From DATKAB01 sp964542745 (GTDB lineage: Bacteria > Eisenbacteria > RBG-16-71-46), in contig CAZIVR010000019.1 of assembly GCA_964542745.1 (NCBI GenBank), positions 1 through 41,690 of the forward strand: a stretch of 41,690 nucleotides of DNA, written 5' to 3'. Below, one piece after another: positions 15,793 to 22,860 of this stretch; the stretch's first letter is position 1; the number at the start of each line of letters is the position of its first letter. A program made the translations under genes and the position numbers. Below the pieces are notes generated by a model. It did not search any database. It was not told where the DNA came from and saw only the letters and a program-made list of their open reading frames with translations.

Positions 15793-16091
15793 GGGGATTG
15801 GTTGTGCCGCGAAGAATGTTGGTGGGGGCGCAACCCGGCTCCCCGCACGGAGTTGGCTCCGGGGCCTGTTTTCGCTAAACCGTTGTGCAAATTAGATTTC
15901 GAGAGACCAGCAACAATCTCCGCTGCACAACCAAAGGGATTCGGAACAGGGGAGTCGCCGAGGGGGCGCCCGGGGTTCCGGCGCGCCGGGGTGCCGACCG
16001 GCGGCGGCGCGGGTCGCGCGCGGGGCCCGGTCGGGGCCGGGGCACCGGCCCGCCGCGACGCGGGCCGCGCGCGCGGGGTCCAGCCGGGGTG
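15793..16091. other. Gene-free interval with lower GC and inverted repeats
   Basis: No supported gene. The part 15798-15934 is noticeably AT-richer than the surroundings and has TTGGTTGTGC at 15798-15807, its exact complement at 15925-15934, and a further GTTGTGCA at 15882-15889 facing TGCACAAC at 15924-15931. A small RNA or regulator site is possible. The rest (15960-16091) is GC-rich with nothing recognised. Confidence 0.35.
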
Positions 16092-16637
16092 TCAGCGCCG
16101 CGCGCGGGCGGCGATCTCGGCGTGGAAGCCAGGCCAGCGCTCGGCCAGCCCGGCCGGGTCGCCGATCTCAAAGTCGGCCGGATCGAAGCCGGGAGCCATG
16201 GTGGTGCCGAGCAGCGCCACGCGCCCGTCCGCGGCGAGCCGCGCTCCCTGCCAGACCCCGGCCGGCACCACCACCTGGGGCCGCGCCCCGGCGCGAAGGT
16301 CCGTCCCGAGGGTCACCACCCGGCCCTCATCGCCCGGCCCGAGCAGCAGCATTTCCACCGGATCCCCGAGATAGAAGTGGAAGATCTCGTCCCAGCGAAG
16401 CCGGTGCATCGCGGAGCAGGTGCCGGGGGAGAGCAGGTAGTAGATCGCGGTGCCGATCGGGCGAGAGCCGCCCGCCGGGGCGCCGGGGTTCCGGCCCGCG
16501 CGATCGCCGGGAGCGGCTCCGGCGATCAGGCCCGCGGGCAACTCCGTCGCGCCGCGCCAGGTCTCGGCGAAGTGGCCGCCCTCGAGCGGGTGGGCTTCGA
16601 GGTTCAGCAGCGCGCGGATCTCGTCGGCGTCGAGCAT
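16092..16637 (-). CDS. Cupin_5 (DUF985) family protein
   Basis: 181 residues from the ATG at 16637. The DUF985 pattern is present: LLNLEAHPLEGGHFAETWR, then TAIYYLLSPGTCSAMHRLRWDEIFHFYLGDPVEMLLL, then VVPAGVWQGARL and GTTMAPGFDPADFEIGD. These are single-domain cupins of about 170 residues, sometimes described as sugar-binding or epimerase-like; the biochemical role is unsettled. No strong Shine-Dalgarno precedes the ATG, but the family N-terminus begins there, so the upstream open frame was not used. A 30-residue Pro/Gly/Ala-rich insertion (about 42-62) is unusual. Confidence 0.82.
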   Translation of the reverse strand: MLDADEIRALLNLEAHPLEGGHFAETWRGATELPAGLIAGAAPGDRAGRNPGAPAGGSRPIGTAIYYLLSPGTCSAMHRLRWDEIFHFYLGDPVEMLLLGPGDEGRVVTLGTDLRAGARPQVVVPAGVWQGARLAADGRVALLGTTMAPGFDPADFEIGDPAGLAERWPGFHAEIAARARR

Positions 16638-16720
16638 GGTGGGCAGGGTGGGGCGGACCGCGCCGGGGGCGCAAGCGTTCCGGGGACGGCGCCGGACGCC
16701 GGGGCGCGCGAAACGACGAA

Positions 16721-16744
16721 GCCCGGGGCGCGTGGGCCCCGGGC
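16721..16744 (-). terminator. Hairpin after the DinB gene
   Basis: GCCCGGGGC and its complement flank a 6-nt loop, about 55 nt past the DinB stop. On the minus strand TTCGTCGTTT follows, a weak U-rich tail. Confidence 0.6.
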
Positions 16745-16798
16745 CTCGATCGTCGCACGGCGGGAGCGCGCGGGCCTCGAGGCCCGGCGCGCCCGGCG

Positions 16799-17317
16799 TC
16801 AGGCCTTCGCCGGCTGCGGCTTCGGCTGGTATTCGGGCGCGTTGTGCTCGAAGTCCCACATCATCGGGACGTCCCGGCCGAGCGCGCGCAGGTAGGAGAA
16901 AAGCTGGCCGCGGTGGTGCGTCATCTCGTCGCGGATCACGTTCACGCAGGCCTGGCCCGGGAGCGAAACGCCCCACGGGGTCTTCACCTTGGCCGAGAGC
17001 TGGGCTTCGGTCGCCAGCTCGATCGAGCGGGTCGCGGCCTTCCAGTTGTCCGAGGCGAAGCGGATCAGGTCCGCCTTGGTCCGGATCGCCTGGGTCGCCG
17101 GCTTCTCGTCCCACTCCTTGATCTCGCCCGCCACGATTCCCTCGGCGGTGTTCCGGAGCGTGGAGAACATGTGCACGAGCAGTTCCTTCGGGGTCCTCAT
17201 GCCGGCGATCGGGCGGGCGTCGAGCTTGTCGTCGGGAAGGTTGTCCAGGAGCCGCATGGTGATGCCGTTCATCTGGCGAACGTGGTCCCAGATCATCGAG
17301 AGGGTTTGCTTGTTCAT
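16799..17317 (-). CDS. DinB family protein
   Basis: 172 residues from the ATG at 17317, preceded by AGGAGG. Four-helix DinB/YfiT-like fold with the three-His metal site: His near 49 in KELLVHMFSTLR, and the pair in RDEMTHHRGQLFSYLRALG (about 136-137). The conserved DinB opening (IWDHVRQMNGITMRLLDNLP) and closing pattern are present. DinB proteins are metal-dependent enzymes or thiol transferases induced by damage or thiol stress; the substrate is not predictable. It is the first of three DinB proteins in the window and is monocistronic. Confidence 0.88.
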   Translation of the reverse strand: MNKQTLSMIWDHVRQMNGITMRLLDNLPDDKLDARPIAGMRTPKELLVHMFSTLRNTAEGIVAGEIKEWDEKPATQAIRTKADLIRFASDNWKAATRSIELATEAQLSAKVKTPWGVSLPGQACVNVIRDEMTHHRGQLFSYLRALGRDVPMMWDFEHNAPEYQPKPQPAKA

Positions 17318-17755
17318 GGGTGCGTCCTCCTGGAAGGAGAGAAGCCCGCGGGGTTCGCGGGCCGGTCGCGCCGCCCGAGACCGGCTCGGGCGCGCGGGGC
17401 CGAAAAGTCCGGACCGGGAAAATGCCCGAACGTGCCCATTTGTGCAAGTGAATTCTTCGGACCGTTCCCCGGGCCGGCGCCTGGCTCCGCGCCCGCTTCC
17501 TTCCGGCCACACGTTCCCGCTTTCCGCGTCTCGTGCGGACGTCCGCAGGGCGCGGCCACCATGGTCGTCGAGCGCCCCGGCGCGGCGCGCCGCGAGAACG
17601 TGGTGGCGGGCAAGGGATTCCCGGCGGCGACGAGGCCCGCTCGGGGGCAGGGCCCGCGCGGCACGGAGGTTGATAGCTCTTCCCGGCGTCGGAACCAGCG
17701 AACTCACTCACGTCACGGCGGCCGGCCTCGGTCGCGAACCGGAAGGAGAAGGGTC
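17318..17755. other. Gene-free interval between divergent genes
   Basis: 438 bp without a supported gene. A relatively AT-rich patch at 17400-17455 upstream of the DinB gene probably holds its promoter. TTGATAGCT near 17669-17677 could contribute to the promoter of the small secreted gene. No repeat or RNA structure recognised. Confidence 0.4.
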
Positions 17756-18031
17756 ATGAAGAACCGGTCTCGGGTCTCGCGGGCCGCCCTGGCGGCGATG
17801 GTGATGATGGTGGTGGCGATGTCGGCGGTCTCGGCGGAAGCGGCGATGCAGCGCGCGCCGGCCGACCCCATCCAGCGTGCGGGAGGCGAGGGCCGCATGC
17901 GCCGCGCCGTGGTGGATGGCGCGCGCAGCCTCCAGTCGCTCCGGGTGGCGGTCGCCGGCGCGATGATCAAGCTCTGGGAGATCGGCGAGTACCGGCCGTT
18001 CTTCGAGGTCAGGCTCCGCAGCTCGAAGTAG
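17756..18031 (+). CDS. Small secreted protein, unknown function
   Basis: 91 residues; ATG preceded by GGAAGGAG at ideal spacing. Signal peptide MKNRSRVSRAALAAMVMMVVAMSAVSAEA with likely cleavage after AEA. The mature part (about 62 residues) is basic, with no Cys. It contains RMRRAVVDGARSLQSLRVAVAGAMIKLWEIGEYRPFFEVRL, suggesting one amphipathic helix. No family recognised. Its last codons are duplicated after the assembly gap. Confidence 0.6.
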   Translation: MKNRSRVSRAALAAMVMMVVAMSAVSAEAAMQRAPADPIQRAGGEGRMRRAVVDGARSLQSLRVAVAGAMIKLWEIGEYRPFFEVRLRSSK

Positions 18032-18053
18032 CCGGGGACCGGGATGCGGCGCC
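17999..18053. repeat. 55-bp direct repeat, copy left of the gap
   Basis: This 55-bp segment, the end of the secreted-protein gene plus 22 bp, is identical to 18154-18208 immediately right of the Ns. It is an assembly overlap rather than a biological repeat. Confidence 0.9.
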
Positions 18054-18153
18054 NNNNNNNNNNNNNNNNNNNNNNNNNNNNNNNNNNNNNNNNNNNNNNN
18101 NNNNNNNNNNNNNNNNNNNNNNNNNNNNNNNNNNNNNNNNNNNNNNNNNNNNN
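18054..18153. other. Assembly gap (100 N)
   Basis: Exactly 100 unknown bases, the conventional filler for a gap of unknown size. Because the flanks are the same 55 bp, the two contigs probably abut or overlap and little or no sequence is missing. Confidence 0.95.
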
Positions 18154-18208
18154 TTCTTCGAGGTCAGGCTCCGCAGCTCGAAGTAGCCGGGGACCGGGAT
18201 GCGGCGCC
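18154..18208. repeat. 55-bp direct repeat, copy right of the gap
   Basis: Perfect copy of 17999-18053. It holds the last ten codons and stop of the secreted-protein gene and should not be annotated as a second gene fragment. Confidence 0.9.
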
Positions 18209-18266
18209 CGGCGGTTTCGTTGCGGTCAGCGCCGCCCGCCCGCCATGCCGCCTCGCCGTCGCGGGA

Positions 18267-20120
18267 TCAGCGTGCCGACGGTTTCCGGCCCCCGCTCTTT
18301 CCGGCGGTGGCCATCCGCGCCACCGTCCCATCCGCCTCGTCCCCGCGCTTCGCCGCGTCGAGCAGCGCCTTCGGGGCCGCCACTTCCATCGCGAGCAGGG
18401 CGTGCGAGAGCGTCTTGCCCTGCGCGTCGAGCCGGAGCGACACGGTGCCGCCGCCGCCGAGCGATTCGTGCAGCAGGAAGTTCAGGGCCCACAGGTTCGG
18501 GACCTCGTGCCGTTCGACCCGGCCGAGGCAGATGCCCTTGAAGCGCCGTTTCACCAGCGCGGCGGTGAGCGTGCGGCGCAGCCAGGGGTAGATCTCGGGC
18601 GCGCGCGCGACCACGCCGATGTTGGCGGTGTCGCCCTTGTCGCCGCTGCGCGCGTGGGCGAGCGCCGAGAGCGGCACGCGCACGGTCTTCGCCGCGCCCT
18701 TCGCCTTGGGCCACGTCCCGCGCGGCAGCGCGGTCGGGCGGCCCGCCGGAAGCAGCGGCGTCGGCCAGTCCATCGTCTTCTCGCCCTCGCGCGTCACGAT
18801 GCGCGGCTTCACGTGGTCGCGGGGCACGAGCGCGGGCCAGTAGGCGACCACCTCCTGCGCCTGCGGGCGGCCGCCGGTCACGGCGACGCCGGGCGGCCCG
18901 GAGAGGATGACGGCCGGCACCAGCTTGGAGAACGCCTCGATCTTCGCGCGGTCCGCGTCGCGCACCGAGAGGCGCAGCAGGATCTCGGGGGACTCGGTGG
19001 CGGGCGAGAGCGGGCCCCAGCACGCCGAGAGCCCCACGAGTTCCGTGTGGCAGGCCGCGAACGAGAGGCCGAGCCGCTTCCAGAACAGCGCGGCGAAGGC
19101 GCGCGCCTTGTCGGCCGCCTCGGGCCCCGAAATGATGAGCGTGCCGCTCGCCTTCCAGCCGTCGAAGTAGGAGGCGCTCACCTTGAGGCTCGGGGGGGCG
19201 GGCCGGCCCTTCACGCCCCACACCCGCACGCGGTCCTTCCCGGCCTGCTCGAGCCGCGCGGTCGCGAAGTCCGCGACCACGTCGGGCGTGATGTAGCTGC
19301 GCGGGTCGCCCATCTCGTAGACGAGCTGCTCCTTCACGGTGCGCACCGTCACGCGCCCGCCGGTGCCGACGTGCTTGGTCACGACGAACGAGCCGTCCTC
19401 GGACACCTCGATCAGCGGGTAGCCGATCTCGGCAAAGCGCGGGATCTTCCTCCAGTCGGTGAAATTCCCGCCGGTGCTCTGCGCGCCGCATTCCACGATG
19501 TGGCCGGCCACGATCCCCGAGGCCAGCCGGTCCCAATCGTCCGGCGCCCAGCCGAAGGCGTGGATCATCGGCGCGAGCGTGATGCCGGTGTCGGTGCAGC
19601 GCCCGGTCACCACCACCTGCGCGCCGGTCTTGAGCGCCTCCACCACCGGCCACGCGCCGTAGTAGGCGTTGGCGGACGAGACGCGCTCGCGCACCTTCGT
19701 GAACGCCGCGCCCGAGTCCATGTCGTCGAGCGTCACGCCCGCGGCGTTGAGTTCGCCCAGGCGGTCCATCAGGTCGTCGCCCACCACCGCCGCCACCTCG
19801 ATCGGGCGCCGCTCGAGCTGCGCCATCTCCAGCAGCGCGCCGCGGCAGGCGAGCGGGTTCACGCCGCCCGCGTTCGAGATGGCGCGCGTGCCGCGCTCGA
19901 TCAGGAGCGGCAGCGTCTCGCGCACCTGCGCCACGAAGTCGCGCGCGTAGCCCAGCTTCGGGTCGCGCGAGCGTTGCTTCTGCATGATGGACATCGTGAT
20001 CTCGGCGAGGAAGTCGAGCGTCACGTAATCCACCGGGCCGAGCTCGACCTGGCGCTTGAACTGCGCGAGGTCGTCGCCCCAGTAGCCGCCCGCGTTGGCG
20101 ATCCGAATCGTGCCCGGCAT
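18267..20120 (-). CDS. AtuA-family (DUF1446) acyclic terpene utilisation-like protein
   Basis: 617 residues from the ATG at 20120; the family N-terminus (IRIANAGGYWGDD) follows at once. The DUF1446 domain spans about 4-450 (VDYVTLDFLAEITMSI, SNAGGVNPLACRGALLE, VVVTGRCTDTGITLAPMIHAFGW, VAGHIVECGAQSTGGNF, GTGGRVTVRTVKEQLVYEMGDP). A C-terminal AtuA-like ferredoxin-fold domain follows (about 480-590: LSALAHARSGDKGDTANIGVVA, NLWALNFLLHESLGGGGTVSLR). AtuA belongs to the citronellol/geraniol pathway of Pseudomonas, but many homologues occur without the rest of that pathway. No other atu genes are adjacent. There is no Shine-Dalgarno; TAGCTT lies 8 nt upstream. Confidence 0.9.
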   Translation of the reverse strand: MPGTIRIANAGGYWGDDLAQFKRQVELGPVDYVTLDFLAEITMSIMQKQRSRDPKLGYARDFVAQVRETLPLLIERGTRAISNAGGVNPLACRGALLEMAQLERRPIEVAAVVGDDLMDRLGELNAAGVTLDDMDSGAAFTKVRERVSSANAYYGAWPVVEALKTGAQVVVTGRCTDTGITLAPMIHAFGWAPDDWDRLASGIVAGHIVECGAQSTGGNFTDWRKIPRFAEIGYPLIEVSEDGSFVVTKHVGTGGRVTVRTVKEQLVYEMGDPRSYITPDVVADFATARLEQAGKDRVRVWGVKGRPAPPSLKVSASYFDGWKASGTLIISGPEAADKARAFAALFWKRLGLSFAACHTELVGLSACWGPLSPATESPEILLRLSVRDADRAKIEAFSKLVPAVILSGPPGVAVTGGRPQAQEVVAYWPALVPRDHVKPRIVTREGEKTMDWPTPLLPAGRPTALPRGTWPKAKGAAKTVRVPLSALAHARSGDKGDTANIGVVARAPEIYPWLRRTLTAALVKRRFKGICLGRVERHEVPNLWALNFLLHESLGGGGTVSLRLDAQGKTLSHALLAMEVAAPKALLDAAKRGDEADGTVARMATAGKSGGRKPSAR

Positions 20121-20128
20121 GGCGGCGG

Positions 20129-20134
20129 AAGCTA
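20129..20134 (-). promoter_or_regulatory. -10-like hexamer TAGCTT, leaderless geometry
   Basis: TAGCTT, within GTGCTAGCTTCCGC, ends 8 nt before the AtuA-family ATG with no Shine-Dalgarno. The identical 14-mer occurs upstream of bioY at 22747-22760. Confidence 0.5.
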
Positions 20135-20187
20135 GCACAGGGGGGGAGGCGGATCAGGATTCCGGCGGGTGCCTGGCGCTACAAAGC

Positions 20188-20219
20188 GATCGGGCCGGTC
20201 GGTGGCGACCGGCCCGATC
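20188..20219 (-). terminator. 14-bp perfect hairpin after the glycine-rich gene
   Basis: GATCGGGCCGGTCG and its exact complement flank a GTGG loop, about 40 nt past the stop of the glycine-rich gene. On the minus strand GCTTTGT follows, a short U-rich tail. Confidence 0.75.
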
Positions 20220-20257
20220 CTGTTCCGGCGGCGCAGTCGTCCGCCGGGAGCCCTGGA

Positions 20258-21643
20258 TTACGCCGTGGCCCGGCGACGAAGCATCACGACTCCCGCCGCC
20301 GCGGCGGCAAACGCCACCGCCAGCAAGCCGAGCGGAGACGCCCCCGGCGCCGCGGTGTTGACCGGGCAGGTGGCGCCGGCGTTGCCGACCGCTCCACCCG
20401 TGCCGGGAACTCCGACGCCCGTCGCCCCCGCGATGCCGGCGCTCGCGCCCAGCCCGCCGGCGGCGCCGCCGCCGCCGGGAGCGCCGCCGGTTCCGGAGCC
20501 CGCGAAGCCGACCGCCCCGCCGGCGCCGCCCGGCCGGCCGATGCCGCCGTTGCCGCCGGTGCCGCCGTTGCCGCCGATGGCGTTGCCGCCATTGCCGCCG
20601 TCGCCGCCGTTTCCGTTGGCGCCGCCGCCAAAGCCGGCCCCGCCGGCGCCGCCGCTACCGCCGTTGCCGCCCGTGGCGGCTCCGCCGTTGGCGCCGGTGC
20701 CGCCCGCGCCGCCGGGACCCTTGAGCCCCGGGGAGCAGCATTCACCGCCGTTGCCGCCGTTGCCGCCGCTGCCGCCGGTCGCGAGTCCGCCCACGCCGCC
20801 CGGCCCGCCCACCCCGCCATTTCCGACCGGAGCCGTTCCCGCTCCGCCATTGCCGCCGGGACCGCCGGCGCCACCCACCGCGCCGCCGCCCGGAACGCCG
20901 TTTCCTCCCGGCGTGCAGGACGCGCCGTCCGCGCCGCCGCCGCCGTTCGATCCGGCGTTCGGGGCTCCCGCGGTGCCGGAGGAGCCGGGCGCGCCGTCGG
21001 CGAGGATCTGCGCCTCGCCGCCGTCACCGCCCTTCGCGCCGCTCATGCCGGGAAGTCCGTCGCCGCCGCGGCCGCCGTCGCCGCCGAAGACCGTTCCCGA
21101 GCGAAGACCCTCCGGCGTGTAGAGCGTGCCGCGCACGAGCGCCGAGCCGCCGCGGCCACCCGGCCTCCCGGCCGCGCCGGCACCGCCGCGCCCGGCCCGA
21201 AGGTCCGCTTCGATCACGATGTAGGGGGATTCGAGCGTGATGCTCCCGCCTTCCCCGGCGGGAACGAACGTCATTCCCGAGCCGTCCGCGCTGAGGCTGC
21301 CCGGCTGGCCGTCGCCCGCCATGAGCGGGCCGCGCACGATGATCCGGCCCGGCGTGCGAAGCGAGAGGCTCGCGCCGCGCCGCCCGACTCCGGTGACACG
21401 CGCGGGTGAGATCCCTCCCTCGATCACGATGTCGCCGGTGGCCTCGATGCTCAGGTCGGAAGCGATCGTGAGCGTCGCACCCCGCCGGACCTCGAAGGAC
21501 TGCACCCGCAACGATCCGCCGAGCGTCTGGCTCTTCGAGATCTGGATCGACTGCGGGGTGGCCGCTTCGCCGGCGCCGAACGCCGATGTGGTCCACAGAG
21601 CCGCGGCGGCGGCCAGGAGCGAGAACACAGCCCGATTTCTCAT
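20258..21643 (-). CDS. Exported glycine-rich (PGRS-like) surface protein with C-terminal anchor
   Basis: 461 residues; ATG preceded by GAGGAG. Signal peptide ending near SAFGAGEA. Residues about 35-165 are beta-helix-like (repeating strands such as GATLTIASDLSIEATGDIVIEGG and SITLESPYIVIEADL). Residues about 165-425 are nearly all Gly/Ala/Asn in GG-x-GG-x units resembling mycobacterial PE_PGRS repeats, with isolated Cys (ASCTPGG, ECCSPG, ATCPVN). The end is PGASPLGLLAVAF, a hydrophobic helix and MLRRRATA, a sorting-signal-like anchor shared with the neighbouring protein. Likely a long, repetitive cell-surface protein; function unknown. The GGC/GGN bias gives the stretch an extreme local composition. 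Confidence 0.8.
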   Translation of the reverse strand: MRNRAVFSLLAAAAALWTTSAFGAGEAATPQSIQISKSQTLGGSLRVQSFEVRRGATLTIASDLSIEATGDIVIEGGISPARVTGVGRRGASLSLRTPGRIIVRGPLMAGDGQPGSLSADGSGMTFVPAGEGGSITLESPYIVIEADLRAGRGGAGAAGRPGGRGGSALVRGTLYTPEGLRSGTVFGGDGGRGGDGLPGMSGAKGGDGGEAQILADGAPGSSGTAGAPNAGSNGGGGADGASCTPGGNGVPGGGAVGGAGGPGGNGGAGTAPVGNGGVGGPGGVGGLATGGSGGNGGNGGECCSPGLKGPGGAGGTGANGGAATGGNGGSGGAGGAGFGGGANGNGGDGGNGGNAIGGNGGTGGNGGIGRPGGAGGAVGFAGSGTGGAPGGGGAAGGLGASAGIAGATGVGVPGTGGAVGNAGATCPVNTAAPGASPLGLLAVAFAAAAAGVVMLRRRATA

Positions 21644-21761
21644 GACGCACTCCTCGCGTGTCGGTGGGCGCCCCGGTCGTCTTGTGGACGTTCTCCACGT
21701 GCGGCCTCGAGGCGAAAGACGGGGTCGCCCCGCCAGCGGGCGTTCTCTCGCCCGCGGGACG

Positions 21762-21767
21762 AAGCTA
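21762..21767 (-). promoter_or_regulatory. -10-like hexamer TAGCTT of the glycine-rich gene
   Basis: CCTAGC-TT on the minus strand, 119 nt upstream of the ATG. CCTAGC lies at exactly the same distance from the upstream palindromic element as in the neighbouring gene. Confidence 0.45.
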
Positions 21768-21805
21768 GGAACCCGGCCCGGTGCGGTCCACGTTTTCGCG
21801 CCGGG

Positions 21806-21825
21806 TGCGGCATTCCGCCGCAGAA
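21806..21825 (-). promoter_or_regulatory. Conserved 20-bp upstream element, copy B
   Basis: On the minus strand TTCTGCGGCGGAATGCCGCA, 163 nt upstream of the glycine-rich gene's ATG. It matches copy A (22644-22663) at 18 of 20 positions. It contains the near-palindrome TTCTGC-G-GCGGAA and a TGCGG/CCGCA stem. Confidence 0.6.
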
Positions 21826-21831
21826 ATGCGA

Positions 21832-21861
21832 ACCGGGCCGGCTCTTTCGAACCGGCCCGGT
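21832..21861 (-). terminator. 10-bp perfect hairpin after the anchored exported protein gene
   Basis: ACCGGGCCGG and its complement flank a 10-nt loop, about 44 nt past the stop at 21905. TTCGCATTTCT follows on the minus strand. Confidence 0.65.
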
Positions 21862-21904
21862 CGAAAACGCGGACGGCGCGGCCCGGCCGCCCGCGGGGAC
21901 GGTT

Positions 21905-22489
21905 TCAGGCTCGGGCTTCGGCCCGGCGGCGAAGCATCAGGATCGAGCCGCCGAGGAGCGTGAGCGCGACGACCGCCAGTCCGACCGGGTGAACGCCGGG
22001 CGTCGGCGTCGTGCCGAACTTCTTCTTGAAGTAGCCGGTCACCGTGATGTCGTTCTCGGAGTGCGAGGCCTCGCCTGAGCCGTGCACGATCTTCACGCCA
22101 TCCACGCACACGTCGAAGTAGTACTCGGTCGAAGAGTCCTCGTTGTTGATCCGGATGGCGGGGTTCCCGGCGATCGTGGTGTCGGAAGCGGTGAAGGGGG
22201 CCGGAATCCCGGCCAGGGTGACCATGATGGCGTCGCGAATCTCGGTGGCCGTCGTGGGAGTGAGGCCTCCGGCGACCTCGTCATAGCTCTGGCTGAACGA
22301 GTAGATGTCGTCCCTGCCACAGTCGTAGTCGCGCGGGACCAGGCGGAAGGCCAGGTCCCCGGCGGCGGTGGCCGTTCCCTCGAAGTAGAAGTAAGCGCGT
22401 TTGGTCTGGACCTGGGCCGAGGCCGCCGTGGCCAGCGCCGTGGTCACCAGCACCGCGGCGAAGAGCGCCGTTACGCATCGACGATTCAT
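21905..22489 (-). CDS. Exported protein with C-terminal hydrophobic-Arg anchor, unknown function
   Basis: 194 residues from the ATG at 22489 (GGAGA upstream; upstream in-frame ATGs precede the signal peptide). Signal peptide MNRRCVTALFAAVLVTTALATAASAQ. The mature domain begins KRAYFYFEGTATAAGDLAFRLVPRDYDCG and continues through TTIAGNPAIRINNEDSSTEYYFDVCVDGVKIVHG, a beta-rich fold with two Cys. The C-terminus is PGVHPVGLAVVA, a hydrophobic helix and MLRRRAEARA, closely matching the end of the glycine-rich protein. No family recognised for the main domain. It is followed by its own terminator and preceded by upstream element A. Confidence 0.68.
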   Translation of the reverse strand: MNRRCVTALFAAVLVTTALATAASAQVQTKRAYFYFEGTATAAGDLAFRLVPRDYDCGRDDIYSFSQSYDEVAGGLTPTTATEIRDAIMVTLAGIPAPFTASDTTIAGNPAIRINNEDSSTEYYFDVCVDGVKIVHGSGEASHSENDITVTGYFKKKFGTTPTPGVHPVGLAVVALTLLGGSILMLRRRAEARA

Positions 22490-22599
22490 GGAGTGTCTCC
22501 TCATTGGTGTGTGCGCCCGGTGAGCCATGAGGAAACCTTCCACACGCGGCACCGACGCGGCCGTAACCTCCCCGGGAGACTTCGATCCCGGTGATCAGG

Positions 22600-22605
22600 A
22601 CGCTA
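22600..22605 (-). promoter_or_regulatory. -10-like hexamer TAGCGT of the anchored exported protein gene
   Basis: CCTAGC-GT on the minus strand, 111 nt upstream of the ATG at 22489. CCTAGC is 37 nt from the element-A edge, the same offset as at the glycine-rich gene. Confidence 0.45.
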
Positions 22606-22643
22606 GGCGGGCCGGCCGATCCCGGCGAGGAGAATCCACCGAC

Positions 22644-22663
22644 TGCGGGATTCTGCCGCAGAA
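22644..22663 (-). promoter_or_regulatory. Conserved 20-bp upstream element, copy A
   Basis: On the minus strand TTCTGCGGCAGAATCCCGCA, 155 nt upstream of the ATG at 22489. It contains the perfect palindrome TTCTGC-G-GCAGAA and an overlapping CTGCGG/CCGCAG stem. It matches copy B at 18 of 20 positions. Confidence 0.6.
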
Positions 22664-22831
22664 GTGACAACTTCCCGACGACTCACGGCACGCTCAACCC
22701 GGCTCGGTCCACCCGGCGATCGCCGGTTGCCGCCCCTCGAAATCCCGTGCTAGCTTCCGCTTCCGCGTCGCTCTCGCCGCCCCCATCGCCGCTCGTTCCC
22801 GCCGGTTTCGCCGGTCTCACCGGAATCGGCA

Positions 22832-22852
22832 CGGTCGAGAGCCCTTCGACCG
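22832..22852 (+). promoter_or_regulatory. Hairpin next to the bioY ribosome-binding site
   Basis: CGGTCGA and its complement TCGACCG, 7-nt loop, end immediately before GAGGG and the bioY ATG. It could hinder or tune initiation. No known biotin riboswitch class is recognised. Confidence 0.3.
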
Positions 22853-22860
22853 AGGGATCC

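Larger units (their letters stand above)
22490..22860. other. Divergent control region between the anchored protein gene and bioY
   Basis: 371 bp with no gene. Minus-strand signals for the exported protein are element A (22644-22663) and TAGCGT (22600-22605). Plus-strand signals for bioY are GTGCTAGCTTCCGC (22747-22760) and a hairpin at 22832-22852. Confidence 0.5.

Noticed and set aside
18154..18186. Apparent second copy of the 3' end of the secreted-protein gene after the gap
   Set aside because: It is the start of the exact 55-bp duplicate flanking the Ns; an assembly overlap explains it fully.
20169..21122. Pro-rich plus-strand frame opposite the glycine-rich gene
   Set aside because: PP-x-PP repeats are simply the antisense of GG-x-GG. 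The minus strand has signal peptide, ribosome-binding site, C-terminal anchor and terminator; the plus frame lacks them.
22644..22663. Element A as a sigma-54 promoter
   Set aside because: The GG and GC dinucleotides that would form the -24/-12 boxes are 9 bp apart instead of 10 in both copies, and TGGCAC/TTGC are not matched.
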